DNA of 64,000 bases from Mucilaginibacter aquariorum. Lineage in GTDB: Bacteria > Bacteroidota > Bacteroidia > Sphingobacteriales > Sphingobacteriaceae. The notes under the pieces are model-generated. The model saw only the letters and a list, made by a program, of their open reading frames with translations. It had not been told where the DNA came from and searched no databases. Of this stretch, positions 52,094 through 60,290 are shown one piece after another. The number at the start of each line of letters is the position of its first letter. Within the stretch, counting starts at the first letter, position 1. Both the position numbers and the translations under genes were made by a program. The stretch lies in the NCBI RefSeq assembly GCF_024498135.1, contig NZ_JANHOH010000006.1:167014-231013 (forward strand). Direction: 5' to 3'.

Positions 52094-52158
52094 TAACGAC
52101 TAAGCTATGAATTTTAAAATATTCAACCAAAAGGACGATAGCAAACGGGACACAATAT

Positions 52159-52263
52159 TTAACCACAGAGCGCACAGAGTTTTCACAGAGGTCACGGAGA
52201 TTAAAAACTCTGTGACCTCTGTGCATTGCCAATACTGCAAATTTCTGTGCCCCCTGTGGTTAA
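52159..52263. repeat. Nested palindrome of the AACCACAGAG type
   Basis: Outer arms TTAACCACAG and CTGTGGTTAA (52159 and 52263 ends) enclose an inner pair of 16-base arms (CACAGAGGTCACGGAG at 52184-52199, mirrored at 52208-52223, one wobble). The same short words (CACAGAG, CTCTGTG) recur along the element. It lies between divergent GNAT and mutarotase genes. Confidence 0.75.
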
Positions 52264-52365
52264 CAATATACTGTCTATCTTAAATCGGCAAAAGCCTTGC
52301 TTTTACCACAAACATTTCCTTACTTGTGTTACCAATTAATCATCTGCTCACCACAACCTTTAGCT

Positions 52366-52695
52366 ATGAAAAAATACTGCCTCACCCTCAATCTTAAAGA
52401 TGATGATGATTTGATAGCCGAATATGAAGAACATCATAAAGCAATTTGGCCCGAGATAGTAGATAGCATTACTGGTTCGGGCATTACCAATATGGAAATT
52501 TACAGGCAAGGTACCCGCCTGGTTATGTTCATAGAAGCCAACCCCGATTTTACCTTTTCAAAAAAAGCCGCAATGGATGCAACTAACCCCAAAGTGCAGG
52601 AATGGGAAGATCTGATGTGGAAGTATCAGCAGCCCATAAAGGGCGCGCTTGCCGGAGAAAAATGGGTTTTAATGGATAAGATATTTCAACTATAA
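52366..52695 (+). CDS. L-fucose/L-rhamnose mutarotase (DUF718 type)
   Basis: The start at 52366 gives a 109-residue protein, the normal size of RhaM-type mutarotases; a longer in-frame start upstream adds an unlikely leader. It has the alpha/beta-barrel half with the motif YEEHHKAIWPEIVDSI, which holds the catalytic His, and ends with MWKYQQPI. It converts alpha and beta anomers of a 6-deoxyhexose. Lying nine bases before the fucosidase gene, it most likely handles L-fucose. Cytoplasmic. Confidence 0.88.
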   Translation: MKKYCLTLNLKDDDDLIAEYEEHHKAIWPEIVDSITGSGITNMEIYRQGTRLVMFIEANPDFTFSKKAAMDATNPKVQEWEDLMWKYQQPIKGALAGEKWVLMDKIFQL

Positions 52696-52704
52696 ACCAT
52701 CAAT

Positions 52705-54006
52705 ATGAAAAGAAAACTATTAATACTGTGTTTACTTATGGCCGTAACCACTAACTATTTAGCAGCACAAGGGATTTATACGCCTACAGCTGATAACCTT
52801 GCACAAAGGCAAAAATTTCAGGATATGAAGTTTGGGCTTTTTATTCACTGGGGTATCTACAGCATTTTGGGGGATGGTGAATGGGTAATGCATGAAAAGA
52901 AAATTCCTTACGATAGCTATAAAAGATTGGCAGGTTTTTTTAATCCGCAGGATTTTAATGCGAAAGAGTGGGTTGCCTTTGCTAAACAGGCCGGTATGAA
53001 ATACATTACCATTACCTCGCGCCATCATGATGGGTTTAGTATGTTCGGCACAAAAATGTCGCCCTATAATATCGTTGATGCCACACCTTACCATAAAGAC
53101 CCATTGATGGAACTGGCTAAGGAGTGCGAAAAGGAAGGCATCGAACTACACTTTTACTACTCATTGCTGGATTGGGGCAGGCCCGATTATGCTTTTGGCA
53201 GCCAGATTGTTGATGGCAAACCTGTAAAAGGCGACTGGGATAGCTATATTAAATTCATGAAAGACCAGCTAACCGAGCTAATTACAAAATACCCCGGGGT
53301 TAAAGGTATTTGGTTTGATGGCGATTGGGAACGCACCAAAGTTAACTGGCACTATGATGAAATTTACGCACTCATACATAAATTAAACCCGGCTATAATG
53401 GTGGGGAATAATCATCATGTGGCGCCAAAAAACGGCGAGGATTTCCAAATGTTTGAAAAAGATTTGCCGGGGGCTAATACCTCAGGCTTTTCAGCCGACC
53501 AAACCATTGGCAAGCTACCGCTGGAAACTTGCGAAACCATTAACAATAGCTGGGGATTTAATATTACCGACAGAAGCTTTAAATCATCAAAACAGATCAT
53601 CCACTACCTGGTGAATGCCGCAGGGCGCAATGCTAATTTTTTGCTCAATATTGGCCCAATGCCAAATGGCAAGATCCAATCTGAGTTTACAGATACATTG
53701 GCTATTGTAGGCGCATGGGTGCAAAAAAATGGTGAGAGCATTTATGGTACACGTGGTAGCAGCGTACCGCCACAGCCATGGGGTGTTGCAACTGTTAAAG
53801 CAAAAACTATGTATGTGCACATTACTAGTCCGCAGGGCGGGCCATATATCTTTATCCCGCAGGTAAAAGAAAAAGTGAGTAAAGCAATATTACTAAGTAA
53901 TGACAGCACGGTTAAGTTTAAACAACAACCTGAAGGGGTATTTATTTATACTGCCGGATTGGCTATTGATCCGAACGATACGATAATTAAATTGACGGTA
54001 GATTAA
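52705..54006 (+). CDS. GH29 alpha-L-fucosidase, secreted
   Basis: The 433-residue protein has a signal peptide (LCLLMAVTTNYLAAQ) and a GH29 barrel: FGLFIHWGIYS, TITSRHHDGFSMF and the nucleophile D205 in GIWFDGDWE. A C-terminal beta domain follows, with LLNIGPMPNG as the usual link. It releases alpha-linked L-fucose from plant or animal glycans in the periplasm. With the mutarotase nine bases before it, it makes a small fucose-use unit; no fucose isomerase or kinase is visible in the window. Confidence 0.92.
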   Translation: MKRKLLILCLLMAVTTNYLAAQGIYTPTADNLAQRQKFQDMKFGLFIHWGIYSILGDGEWVMHEKKIPYDSYKRLAGFFNPQDFNAKEWVAFAKQAGMKYITITSRHHDGFSMFGTKMSPYNIVDATPYHKDPLMELAKECEKEGIELHFYYSLLDWGRPDYAFGSQIVDGKPVKGDWDSYIKFMKDQLTELITKYPGVKGIWFDGDWERTKVNWHYDEIYALIHKLNPAIMVGNNHHVAPKNGEDFQMFEKDLPGANTSGFSADQTIGKLPLETCETINNSWGFNITDRSFKSSKQIIHYLVNAAGRNANFLLNIGPMPNGKIQSEFTDTLAIVGAWVQKNGESIYGTRGSSVPPQPWGVATVKAKTMYVHITSPQGGPYIFIPQVKEKVSKAILLSNDSTVKFKQQPEGVFIYTAGLAIDPNDTIIKLTVD

Positions 54007-54015
54007 ACCCTCCAT

Positions 54016-54143
54016 GTCATTTCGAACGAGGGACGAGGAGAAATCTTTTACACCTTGTTAGCAATCACGCAAAGTTGAATTGCCTGTGTAAAAGATTTCT
54101 CCTCACGCCTACGCGCAACCAGCCCTTGTTCGTTCGAAATGAC
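54016..54143. repeat. Palindromic element (GTCATTTCGAACGAG type)
   Basis: GTCATTTCGAACGAG at 54016 mirrors CGTTCGAAATGAC ending 54143, and an inner 19-base arm (54035-54053) mirrors 54086-54104 exactly. The right half recurs at 47146-47183. It separates the convergent fucosidase and DinB genes. Confidence 0.8.
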
Positions 54144-54161
54144 AATCGGGAAAGCAAAGGA

Positions 54162-54680
54162 TTAAGCTTCTACCTCTGCCGATTGAAATGTTGGCTCATC
54201 GGCACTTGGGCCGTAGCTGCCGGGTATAGGAACGTTTAACAGGCGCAGATAAACTCCCAGCTGAGCACGGTGGTGAATGATCTGCGATAGCGCCATGCGG
54301 ATAATTTCGCCTTTAGTGCTTACACTATGGATGGTATCTCCGCTGCGCAGTGTCCATTTCTCATTAAGCTTGCTTTCATTTTCAGCTGTTAATTGCGAGC
54401 GGCCATCAACCAGCGATCTTTCAAACAGCTCCAGTAATTGCTCTGTCGTATCCAGGAAGGTTGATTCATAGCTGTTATTCTCAAAATCGAGTTCATCGGT
54501 AGTTAAAGCCATTGTTATCCAGGTTGGCAGTTCAGCAATGTGGGTAGCCAGGCGACGCACATCCATGCTTTTTACATGTGGTGTCCAGTCATATTTCTCG
54601 TTAGGCACGCGCGACAGCATTTTGCGGGTGGTTACTGATTCTTCATTCAGTTGTTTCAGGAAAAATTCAATTTGTGACAT
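54162..54680 (-). CDS. DinB family protein
   Basis: The start at 54680 (MSQIEFF) is preferred to an in-frame start at 54707, which adds nine atypical residues. The 172-residue four-helix-bundle protein has the DinB pattern with metal-binding histidines in RLATHIAELPTWI and QIIHHRAQLGVYLRLL. DinB/YfiT-type proteins include thiol-dependent transferases and others of unknown function. It is cytoplasmic and monocistronic. Confidence 0.8.
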   Translation of the reverse strand: MSQIEFFLKQLNEESVTTRKMLSRVPNEKYDWTPHVKSMDVRRLATHIAELPTWITMALTTDELDFENNSYESTFLDTTEQLLELFERSLVDGRSQLTAENESKLNEKWTLRSGDTIHSVSTKGEIIRMALSQIIHHRAQLGVYLRLLNVPIPGSYGPSADEPTFQSAEVEA

Positions 54681-54927
54681 AGTGATGTGTTTTTGATTTA
54701 TATTCAAAGAAACAACCAGCTAATGACAGCCCTATGTCAGCAGGAAAAAATTAATTAAAAAAATATTATTTGCTATGCATGCATAATAAATTTAACTTGT
54801 GGCGTTTAAAGCTATTATTTGTACCATATACCGTTTTGTTATTGATTTGAGGGCTAAAACAGGTAAACCAAGTGGGCAAATTAATCGTTAGTTTTACAGC
54901 AAACCAATATAATATAGTACTTTAAAA

Positions 54928-56100
54928 ATGGACAATTTATTAATGGATAGCCCTACAGGCTATGACTTCTCTATAAGTGACAATCAAAAAATGATAGGCC
55001 AGATGGCAAAAGATTTTGCCGAAAAACACATCAGGCCAAATGTATCGGCTTGGGACGAAGAGCAGCATTTTCCTTTAGATCTTTTTAAGCAATTAGGCGA
55101 AACAGGCATGATGGGCGTGCTGGTTCCGGAAGTATATGGTGGCTCGGGTTTTGGTTATGCAGAATACGTTACCGTTATTGTAGAGATAGCAAAAGTTTGC
55201 GGGTCGATAGGTTTATCGGTTGCCGCGCATAACTCTTTATGTACCGGTCATATCCTTGCTTTTGCCAATGAAGAGCAAAAACAAAGATGGCTGCCCAAAT
55301 TGGCTACTGCCGAATGGCTTGGTGCCTGGGGGTTAACAGAAGCTAATACAGGCAGCGATGCGATGGGTATGGCTACAACTGCCGTTTTAGACGGAGACCA
55401 CTATATAGTAAATGGTTCTAAGAACTGGATAACCCACGGTAAAAGTGGCGATGTTGCTGTTGTGATGGTACGCACAGGTGAAAAGGGTGATTCAAAAGGG
55501 ATCTCGGCTTTGGTAATTGAGCGGGGTATACCGGGCTTTAGCGCGGGTAAAAAAGAAAATAAGCTGGGCATGCGTGCATCAGAAACCACCGAAATGATAT
55601 TTGATAATTGCCGCGTACCAAAAGAAAACCTTTTAGGTGTAGAAGGCGAAGGCTTTAAACAAGCTATGAAGGTATTGGATGGCGGGCGTATCTCTATAGC
55701 GGCCTTATCGTTAGGGATTGCTAAGGGAGCATTTGAGGCGGCGGTTGCTTACTCAAAAGAACGCCACCAGTTTGGGCAGCCGATTAGTAATTTCCAGGGG
55801 ATAGCATTTAAACTGGCCGATATGGCTACAGAAATAGAAGCAGCCGAACTGTTAATTATGCAGGCTGCCGATCTGAAAAACCGCCATTTGCCGGTTACCA
55901 AGCAGTCGGCAATGGCTAAGTACTTTGCATCTGAAGTAGCAGTACGCTGCGCTAACGAGGCTGTACAGATCTTCGGCGGGTACGGCTATACCAAAGATTT
56001 CCCGGTTGAGAAGTTTTACCGTGATGCCAAACTGTGCACCATAGGCGAAGGAACTTCCGAAATACAGAAAATTGTTATCAGCCGGGAAGTGTTAAAATAA
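54928..56100 (+). CDS. Acyl-CoA dehydrogenase (short-chain/branched type)
   Basis: The 390-residue flavoprotein is a complete acyl-CoA dehydrogenase: N-terminal helical domain, WGLTEANTGSDAMGM flavin-binding motif, TEMIFDNCRVPKENLLG, and C-terminal helices with QIFGGYGYTKDFPVEKFYRD. The catalytic base is E374 in TIGEGTSEIQ. It oxidises acyl-CoA to enoyl-CoA in beta-oxidation or branched-chain amino acid breakdown. It is a single-gene unit ending in a terminator. Confidence 0.92.
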   Translation: MDNLLMDSPTGYDFSISDNQKMIGQMAKDFAEKHIRPNVSAWDEEQHFPLDLFKQLGETGMMGVLVPEVYGGSGFGYAEYVTVIVEIAKVCGSIGLSVAAHNSLCTGHILAFANEEQKQRWLPKLATAEWLGAWGLTEANTGSDAMGMATTAVLDGDHYIVNGSKNWITHGKSGDVAVVMVRTGEKGDSKGISALVIERGIPGFSAGKKENKLGMRASETTEMIFDNCRVPKENLLGVEGEGFKQAMKVLDGGRISIAALSLGIAKGAFEAAVAYSKERHQFGQPISNFQGIAFKLADMATEIEAAELLIMQAADLKNRHLPVTKQSAMAKYFASEVAVRCANEAVQIFGGYGYTKDFPVEKFYRDAKLCTIGEGTSEIQKIVISREVLK

Positions 56101-56133
56101 GAAACTATACTGATCTATTATAAACCTAAGTAC

Positions 56134-56162
56134 GCCTGCAGCTTAACCACTGCAGGCTTTTT
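56134..56162 (+). terminator. Intrinsic terminator after acyl-CoA dehydrogenase
   Basis: GCCTGCAG and CTGCAGGC pair around an eight-base loop and are followed by five T, 34 bases after the stop. Confidence 0.75.
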
Positions 56163-56172
56163 GTTTATCGAT

Positions 56173-57378
56173 TTATTCCTGCAAGATATTAATGCAATTC
56201 ATATCCATCATGCGGGCAACAATGCCCCAACCATAAAAATAGTTGGATACACCTATTACCAGTTGGTTATCGCCGGCTTTAAGCGGGACATCAAAAGTGG
56301 AGTTTGCAATATCCAGCCGGCCATCGGGATATTTGCGGATGGGTTGCGGGTATTGGTTCTTATCTGCATAAATTAAACCGCCGTTAATAAACACATATAC
56401 TTCATCGCTAAAACCAAGCTGAATTTTTGCTACCTGTTCCTTTGCCGATTTGATAGTGGTTTTAAGCCACACATAGCGGTTTTTATTTTGTACGCCGCCA
56501 CCTCTGTTCTCCATTCCGCCAAATTTTCGGGTAAGGTTAATTAAGCCGCGACGTTCGGCAACTATAGGCTGCCATTTGGTTGTATCTTTTGGCAGGTCGT
56601 CAATAATAAGTTCGCGGCCCTTTTCTAAAAATTGCGAGGCTGATACATCCCACCGGCGAATATAATTTATATCGTGATTAGTAAGGTCTGTGCCTTCTGT
56701 TGGCGATAGCCATTCAGTTTCGTTTGGTTTGATAACCAGGTTGGCAAAATAAGCCTGGCCGTCAAAAGCTATAGCGCCAGCGCTTGCAGTACCCTCTAAA
56801 CGGGGGATCTCTAAGGTGGGGCGCGTGCTGTTGTTTAAATATACGCGCATTTGCAGCCCCGATATTACCAGTTTAATGTGGTTCCAGTCTGTATTATGGA
56901 TAAGTGCGGGTGCCTGAAACTGGCCCATTATATCCCACAGGTTTACACCATGTAATATGGGGGCGTATTGTATGGCATCGTTACGCTGCTCTGTTTCGTC
57001 GGGTTTACAGCGCAGGTAAACAAGTTCGCTTTCACCAGGGTTTTGCTGCCTGAAGTATATGCTTAAAAAGGCACCACGACTAACATCTACGGGTTGGGTA
57101 TCAAACTCAATAGTACCGTTGGTAAAATTGAAGCCCTTAAGAATTACCTGTTTGTTGCCCGGCAATATCTTCATGGCTTTAACACCTTTATACGTTGTAA
57201 ATTCTACCTTTTGTAGTGTGGTATCAAACCGTGTGGCTTCAAATGGGATCTGAATTTCTTTTGATTTAGGCTTTTTTGCATTGCTTACCTGTGCATAGAT
57301 TAAGTTACTTATCAACAGTAAACAGAGCATTAAAGTAATTACTTGTTTAATTTTGGGAGGATAGGGTTTATTTTTCAT
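56173..57378 (-). CDS. Secreted LamG/concanavalin-like protein, 401 aa
   Basis: The protein has a signal peptide (LMLCLLLISNLIYAQ). Residues about 60-220 form a concanavalin-like jelly roll (TIEFDTQPVDVSRGAFLSI, FAPALIHN-type and WNHIKLVISGLQMRVYLNN), as in DUF1080/LamG proteins. A second beta domain (about 260-400) carries FSDEVYVFINGGLIYAD, like a galactose-binding fold. It may bind or process carbohydrate; no catalytic residues are evident. It is divergent from the membrane-regulator gene at 57465, whose C-terminal part has a similar jelly-roll look. Confidence 0.65.
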   Translation of the reverse strand: MKNKPYPPKIKQVITLMLCLLLISNLIYAQVSNAKKPKSKEIQIPFEATRFDTTLQKVEFTTYKGVKAMKILPGNKQVILKGFNFTNGTIEFDTQPVDVSRGAFLSIYFRQQNPGESELVYLRCKPDETEQRNDAIQYAPILHGVNLWDIMGQFQAPALIHNTDWNHIKLVISGLQMRVYLNNSTRPTLEIPRLEGTASAGAIAFDGQAYFANLVIKPNETEWLSPTEGTDLTNHDINYIRRWDVSASQFLEKGRELIIDDLPKDTTKWQPIVAERRGLINLTRKFGGMENRGGGVQNKNRYVWLKTTIKSAKEQVAKIQLGFSDEVYVFINGGLIYADKNQYPQPIRKYPDGRLDIANSTFDVPLKAGDNQLVIGVSNYFYGWGIVARMMDMNCINILQE

Positions 57379-57464
57379 CTTTACTTTTGTTTTCCCTAAA
57401 GGTGAAATGATATCCTCAAAAAGCCATATTCAAGTTCATTCAAATACATTCACGGGCATAAATA

Positions 57465-58736
57465 ATGCAAAAAGAAGGTTTATACATTAGTAGCTGGCGA
57501 ACATTAGCCGAAGGTGAGCTTGGCTGGGGAGATAGTGCGGAATGGAGCGATCAGGATTTTGAAAAGCTAAGCGCGCGTATTTTTGAGAAAACCGGCACCA
57601 TGCTCAGCATAACCACATTAAAAAGATTGTGGGGCCGGGTTAAGTATGATAGTTCGCCCAACGCCGCTACATTAAATGTAATGGCAAAGTTTATAGGTTT
57701 TGAGGATTGGCGCGGTTTTAAAAAGCATATAGATGAAAAGCAGCCCAGCGTTACAGTCTCTGCTCCGGATGTAAAGTCAAGAAAAAAAACATACCTGCCT
57801 TTAATTTTAACGGCAATTTTAATAGTTGTTATTTTAGGAGTAACTATTTCCCGGAGTATAAAACCCAAACCCATTGAAAAAATACGGACTAACGCGGCTG
57901 TTAAATTTGAAAGTGAAAAAGTGGCCGATGGCCTGCCTAACTCAGTGGTGTTTAATTATGATGCATCTGGTTTAGGGGTTGATAGTGTTACGCTGCAGCA
58001 ATCATGGGACCCATCGCGCAATGAGAAAATATCGGCACAGGGAAAAGAGCATACCTCTATATATTATTATCCGGGCTATTTTACCGCAAAGCTGATAGTG
58101 AACGGGCGCGTGAAAAAAGAAAGCCCCGTATTTATAAAAACAAAGGGCTGGGCTGGCATAATAGACAAATACCCAACCCCTACTTATTTAAGCGCTGCCG
58201 ATATGCATTTGGCCGGCGCTTTGGGAATCAGCGGGAAAACACTCGCGCAAAAAACCGGTTCGCCAGTGTTTAATAATCAATGGGTTAGTTTTAGTAATGT
58301 AAGAGAGTTTGGCGGACTAAACGGTAGTGACCTTACGTTGGAAACCACCCTACGAAATACTTCTAAACCAGATGAATCATCGTGTCGTAGGGTAATTATT
58401 TACATATTGGGGAAAAGCAACGCCATGGTTATTCCGCTTGCCGATAAGGGCTGTATCTCTGCATTAAACATGTACACATCATCCGAATGGATAAATGGGA
58501 AAGATAGAAACCTGAGCGCGTTCGGCTGCGATTTTAATCAGTTTCAGTTTTTTAAATGTAATGTACAGGATATGAAACTGAATATTTCCCTAAACAATAA
58601 GCAAATATTTACCGCACCTATAACACAAACAATAGGCGATATAGTAGGGCTTTCCATCAGGTTTGAAGGTTCGGGCGAGATAAGAAACCTTAAACTTGGT
58701 AACAAGAACAAAACGTTTTTAGAGGAAAAGTTTTAA
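57465..58736 (+). CDS. Membrane-tethered putative regulator with periplasmic jelly-roll domain
   Basis: The 423-residue protein has a cytoplasmic N-domain (about 20-90) with WGDSAEWSDQDFEKLS, SITTLKRLWGRVKY and FIGFEDWRGFK, a recurring Bacteroidota N-domain that looks like a DNA-binding helical module. One membrane helix follows (about 110-129, LPLILTAILIVVILGVTISR). The periplasmic remainder has a PKD-like part and a concanavalin-like part (GLNGSDLTLETTLRN, FFKCNVQDMKLNISL). This is a one-component sensor layout. It is divergent from the LamG-like protein gene at 86 bases spacing, a possible target. Confidence 0.65.
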   Translation: MQKEGLYISSWRTLAEGELGWGDSAEWSDQDFEKLSARIFEKTGTMLSITTLKRLWGRVKYDSSPNAATLNVMAKFIGFEDWRGFKKHIDEKQPSVTVSAPDVKSRKKTYLPLILTAILIVVILGVTISRSIKPKPIEKIRTNAAVKFESEKVADGLPNSVVFNYDASGLGVDSVTLQQSWDPSRNEKISAQGKEHTSIYYYPGYFTAKLIVNGRVKKESPVFIKTKGWAGIIDKYPTPTYLSAADMHLAGALGISGKTLAQKTGSPVFNNQWVSFSNVREFGGLNGSDLTLETTLRNTSKPDESSCRRVIIYILGKSNAMVIPLADKGCISALNMYTSSEWINGKDRNLSAFGCDFNQFQFFKCNVQDMKLNISLNNKQIFTAPITQTIGDIVGLSIRFEGSGEIRNLKLGNKNKTFLEEKF

Positions 58737-58779
58737 TCCCCCACGCGTCGTATTGATAGTCGAATCATCCTGGTAAAAA

Positions 58780-58825
58780 GAAAGCAGGCTTGGCCTTGCG
58801 CTATACCTGCTTTCCATACTTTTTT
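58780..58825 (+). terminator. Intrinsic terminator after the 423-aa gene
   Basis: GAAAGCAGG and CCTGCTTTC form a 9-bp hairpin, followed shortly by six T. Confidence 0.65.
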
Positions 58826-58974
58826 AATTAACTAATAACTGACAGTTTGATTAAATCTGTTAGTTATAGCAAATATAATTAATTGTACTTTTAATTTAAA
58901 AAATATCTTACAACTTAATAGTTAAAAGCAACCCAATGTTTCAATTGGATAACAACTAGCTGAAATATAGAAGG

Positions 58975-59226
58975 TTACTGGGTAACCTTTACAGGTATAG
59001 GCGTTACATAATAAAAAGCGCCTCTATCTACATTTTTGATGTTCACATCCATTGTTTCATTCATTTTATTGATGTTCACATTTATACTGCCATCGGCATT
59101 AACCGGCAGGGTAACATATTTTTTTGAATCGGCCATGGCAGGGGTAATACTGCTTTTAACCAGGTTAAGGGTTAAGGCAACTGCGATAATGGTGAGGATG
59201 ATTTTGGTGTAAAGGTCGGTTTTCAT
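58975..59226 (-). CDS. Small exported/membrane-anchored protein, 83 aa
   Basis: The protein has one N-terminal hydrophobic helix (IILTIIAVALTLNLV) that may be an uncleaved anchor, and a short polar tail with VTLPVNADGSINVNI and ETMDVNIKNV. This small family recurs in Sphingobacteriaceae but has no known function. It lies downstream of the tRNA-Gly gene on the same strand, beyond that gene's terminator. Confidence 0.65.
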   Translation of the reverse strand: MKTDLYTKIILTIIAVALTLNLVKSSITPAMADSKKYVTLPVNADGSINVNINKMNETMDVNIKNVDRGAFYYVTPIPVKVTQ

Positions 59227-59288
59227 GTGGTTTTAGTTTAGGGTTTGAAGATAAATAAACCGACACACTTTAAGGGGCATAAATAAAA

Positions 59289-59317
59289 AAATCCCTTCGG
59301 TATTACCGAAGGGATTT
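59289..59317 (-). terminator. Terminator of the tRNA-Gly gene
   Basis: AAATCCCTTCGG and CCGAAGGGATTT are perfect 12-base arms with a five-base loop, directly after the tRNA 3' end on the minus strand, followed by T residues. Confidence 0.8.
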
Positions 59318-59319
59318 GA

Positions 59320-59391
<72 letters not shown>

Positions 59392-59456
59392 GTTGGGGTG
59401 GCAAAAGTATAATTTTAGTTTAATTGGCAAAAAAATATTTTGAAATAGTTTTTGTT

Positions 59457-59489
59457 AGATTTGACAACTTTTTAAAAGTTGTCAAATCT
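59457..59489. repeat. Perfect 16-bp inverted repeat with one-base centre
   Basis: AGATTTGACAACTTTT (59457-59472) is mirrored exactly by 59474-59489. It lies 66 bases upstream of the tRNA gene, beside a dispersed repeat copy. It could act as a two-way terminator or be a mobile palindrome. Confidence 0.8.
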
Positions 59490-59503
59490 GCATATGGCGC
59501 GAA

Positions 59504-59602
59504 GTGTTCACGTTCACGGCCGTGAACACCCGTTAACATAAATAAATAGCTGATAATCAGTGATATTTAAATTTGGCTACTGGCAAAATATTGTCACCAT
59601 TT
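59504..59602 (-). repeat. Dispersed repeat, copy 2 (hairpin-ended, about 100 bp)
   Basis: This is the inverted, diverged partner of 17250-17347. In reverse complement it gives AATGGTGACAATATTTTGCC followed by AGTAGCC, CTGATTAT and the GTTCACGGCCGTGAACG hairpin in the same order. Confidence 0.75.
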
Positions 59603-59621
59603 TCTTTAGTGTAATTACTAA

Positions 59622-59757
59622 GAGGCAGTCCCGATGGGGCACAGACCCTGCCAACTAAACCCGATTGCAGCGTATACCGGCCCTGCGCTTAAGGCCTGTG
59701 CAGTATGAGCGAAAAGCGGGGGCTGGCGGGAGATAGCAGCACAGCAATTGCTTTTCA
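59622..59757. repeat. GC-rich non-coding block, probable dispersed repeat
   Basis: This stretch is visibly more GC-rich than its flanks and contains CCCGATTGCAGCGTATACC, GGCCCTGCGCTTAAGGCC and GCGAAAAGCGGGGGCTGGCG. I recognise the phrase type as one that recurs between genes in Sphingobacteriaceae. It has no good reading frame and many short self-complementary words. Confidence 0.45.
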
Positions 59758-59760
59758 AAA

Positions 59761-60048
59761 TTATTTAAGCTGTACTTGCATGCTACTTAAGCAAAACTCT
59801 ATTACAACTGGTATAACGATAAATGCAATTAGCCAAAGATAAAATTTGTAGTTGTTGGTTTCATAGGCATTAACTAAGCTAATTATTATAAAAACTATGG
59901 CTGTAAAAATCCCTGCTAACACTAACAGGCCACCCTCTCTCATAGGATGAAAAATTAAGCCATATGTGCTATACCAAAGCAAGCAGTAAATAATATAAAA
60001 TATTACTGAGGTAGGGTGTTGTTTTATACTTTGCCAGATAGCTTTCAT
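59761..60048 (-). CDS. Small integral membrane protein, 95 aa
   Basis: The start at 60048 is preferred because the in-frame extension to 60153 translates an intergenic repeat (60105-60136). The protein has three hydrophobic segments: VIFYIIYCLLWYSTYGLIF, LLVLAGIFTAIVFIIISLV and FYLWLIAFIVIPVVIEFCL. Function unknown. A lone gene upstream of and divergent from the ribosomal operon. Confidence 0.6.
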   Translation of the reverse strand: MKAIWQSIKQHPTSVIFYIIYCLLWYSTYGLIFHPMREGGLLVLAGIFTAIVFIIISLVNAYETNNYKFYLWLIAFIVIPVVIEFCLSSMQVQLK

Positions 60049-60104
60049 GCTGCGCTTTAGCATTGATACCTGAAAAATGGAAAAGGTAACCTGTCGCCCG
60101 GTTT

Positions 60105-60136
60105 TAGATCCTTCACTATCGTTCAGGATGACAAGT
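60105..60136. repeat. Half copy of the TAGATCCTTC...AGGATGACAAGT repeat
   Basis: The 32 bases match 46789-46820 with two differences. Only the right half of the inverted element is present here. Confidence 0.75.
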
Positions 60137-60215
60137 TGATAACCTAAGATCATACATTGTTACCCACTCCCTCCATCTAATCAATTCATTACAAAAAACT
60201 TTTTCACCCAAGCCC

Positions 60216-60245
60216 TTGAAAATCAAAAAATAGTACCTACCTTTG
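60216..60245 (+). promoter_or_regulatory. Promoter of the rpsL operon
   Basis: TTG at 60216-60218 and TACCTTTG at 60238-60245 match the Bacteroidota -33/-7 elements with 19 bases between. The predicted start is about 40 bases upstream of rpsL. Confidence 0.7.
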
Positions 60246-60290
60246 CAGTCCTTAAAATAAGGATAAAACTGTAAATACAAAAAAGCAAAA

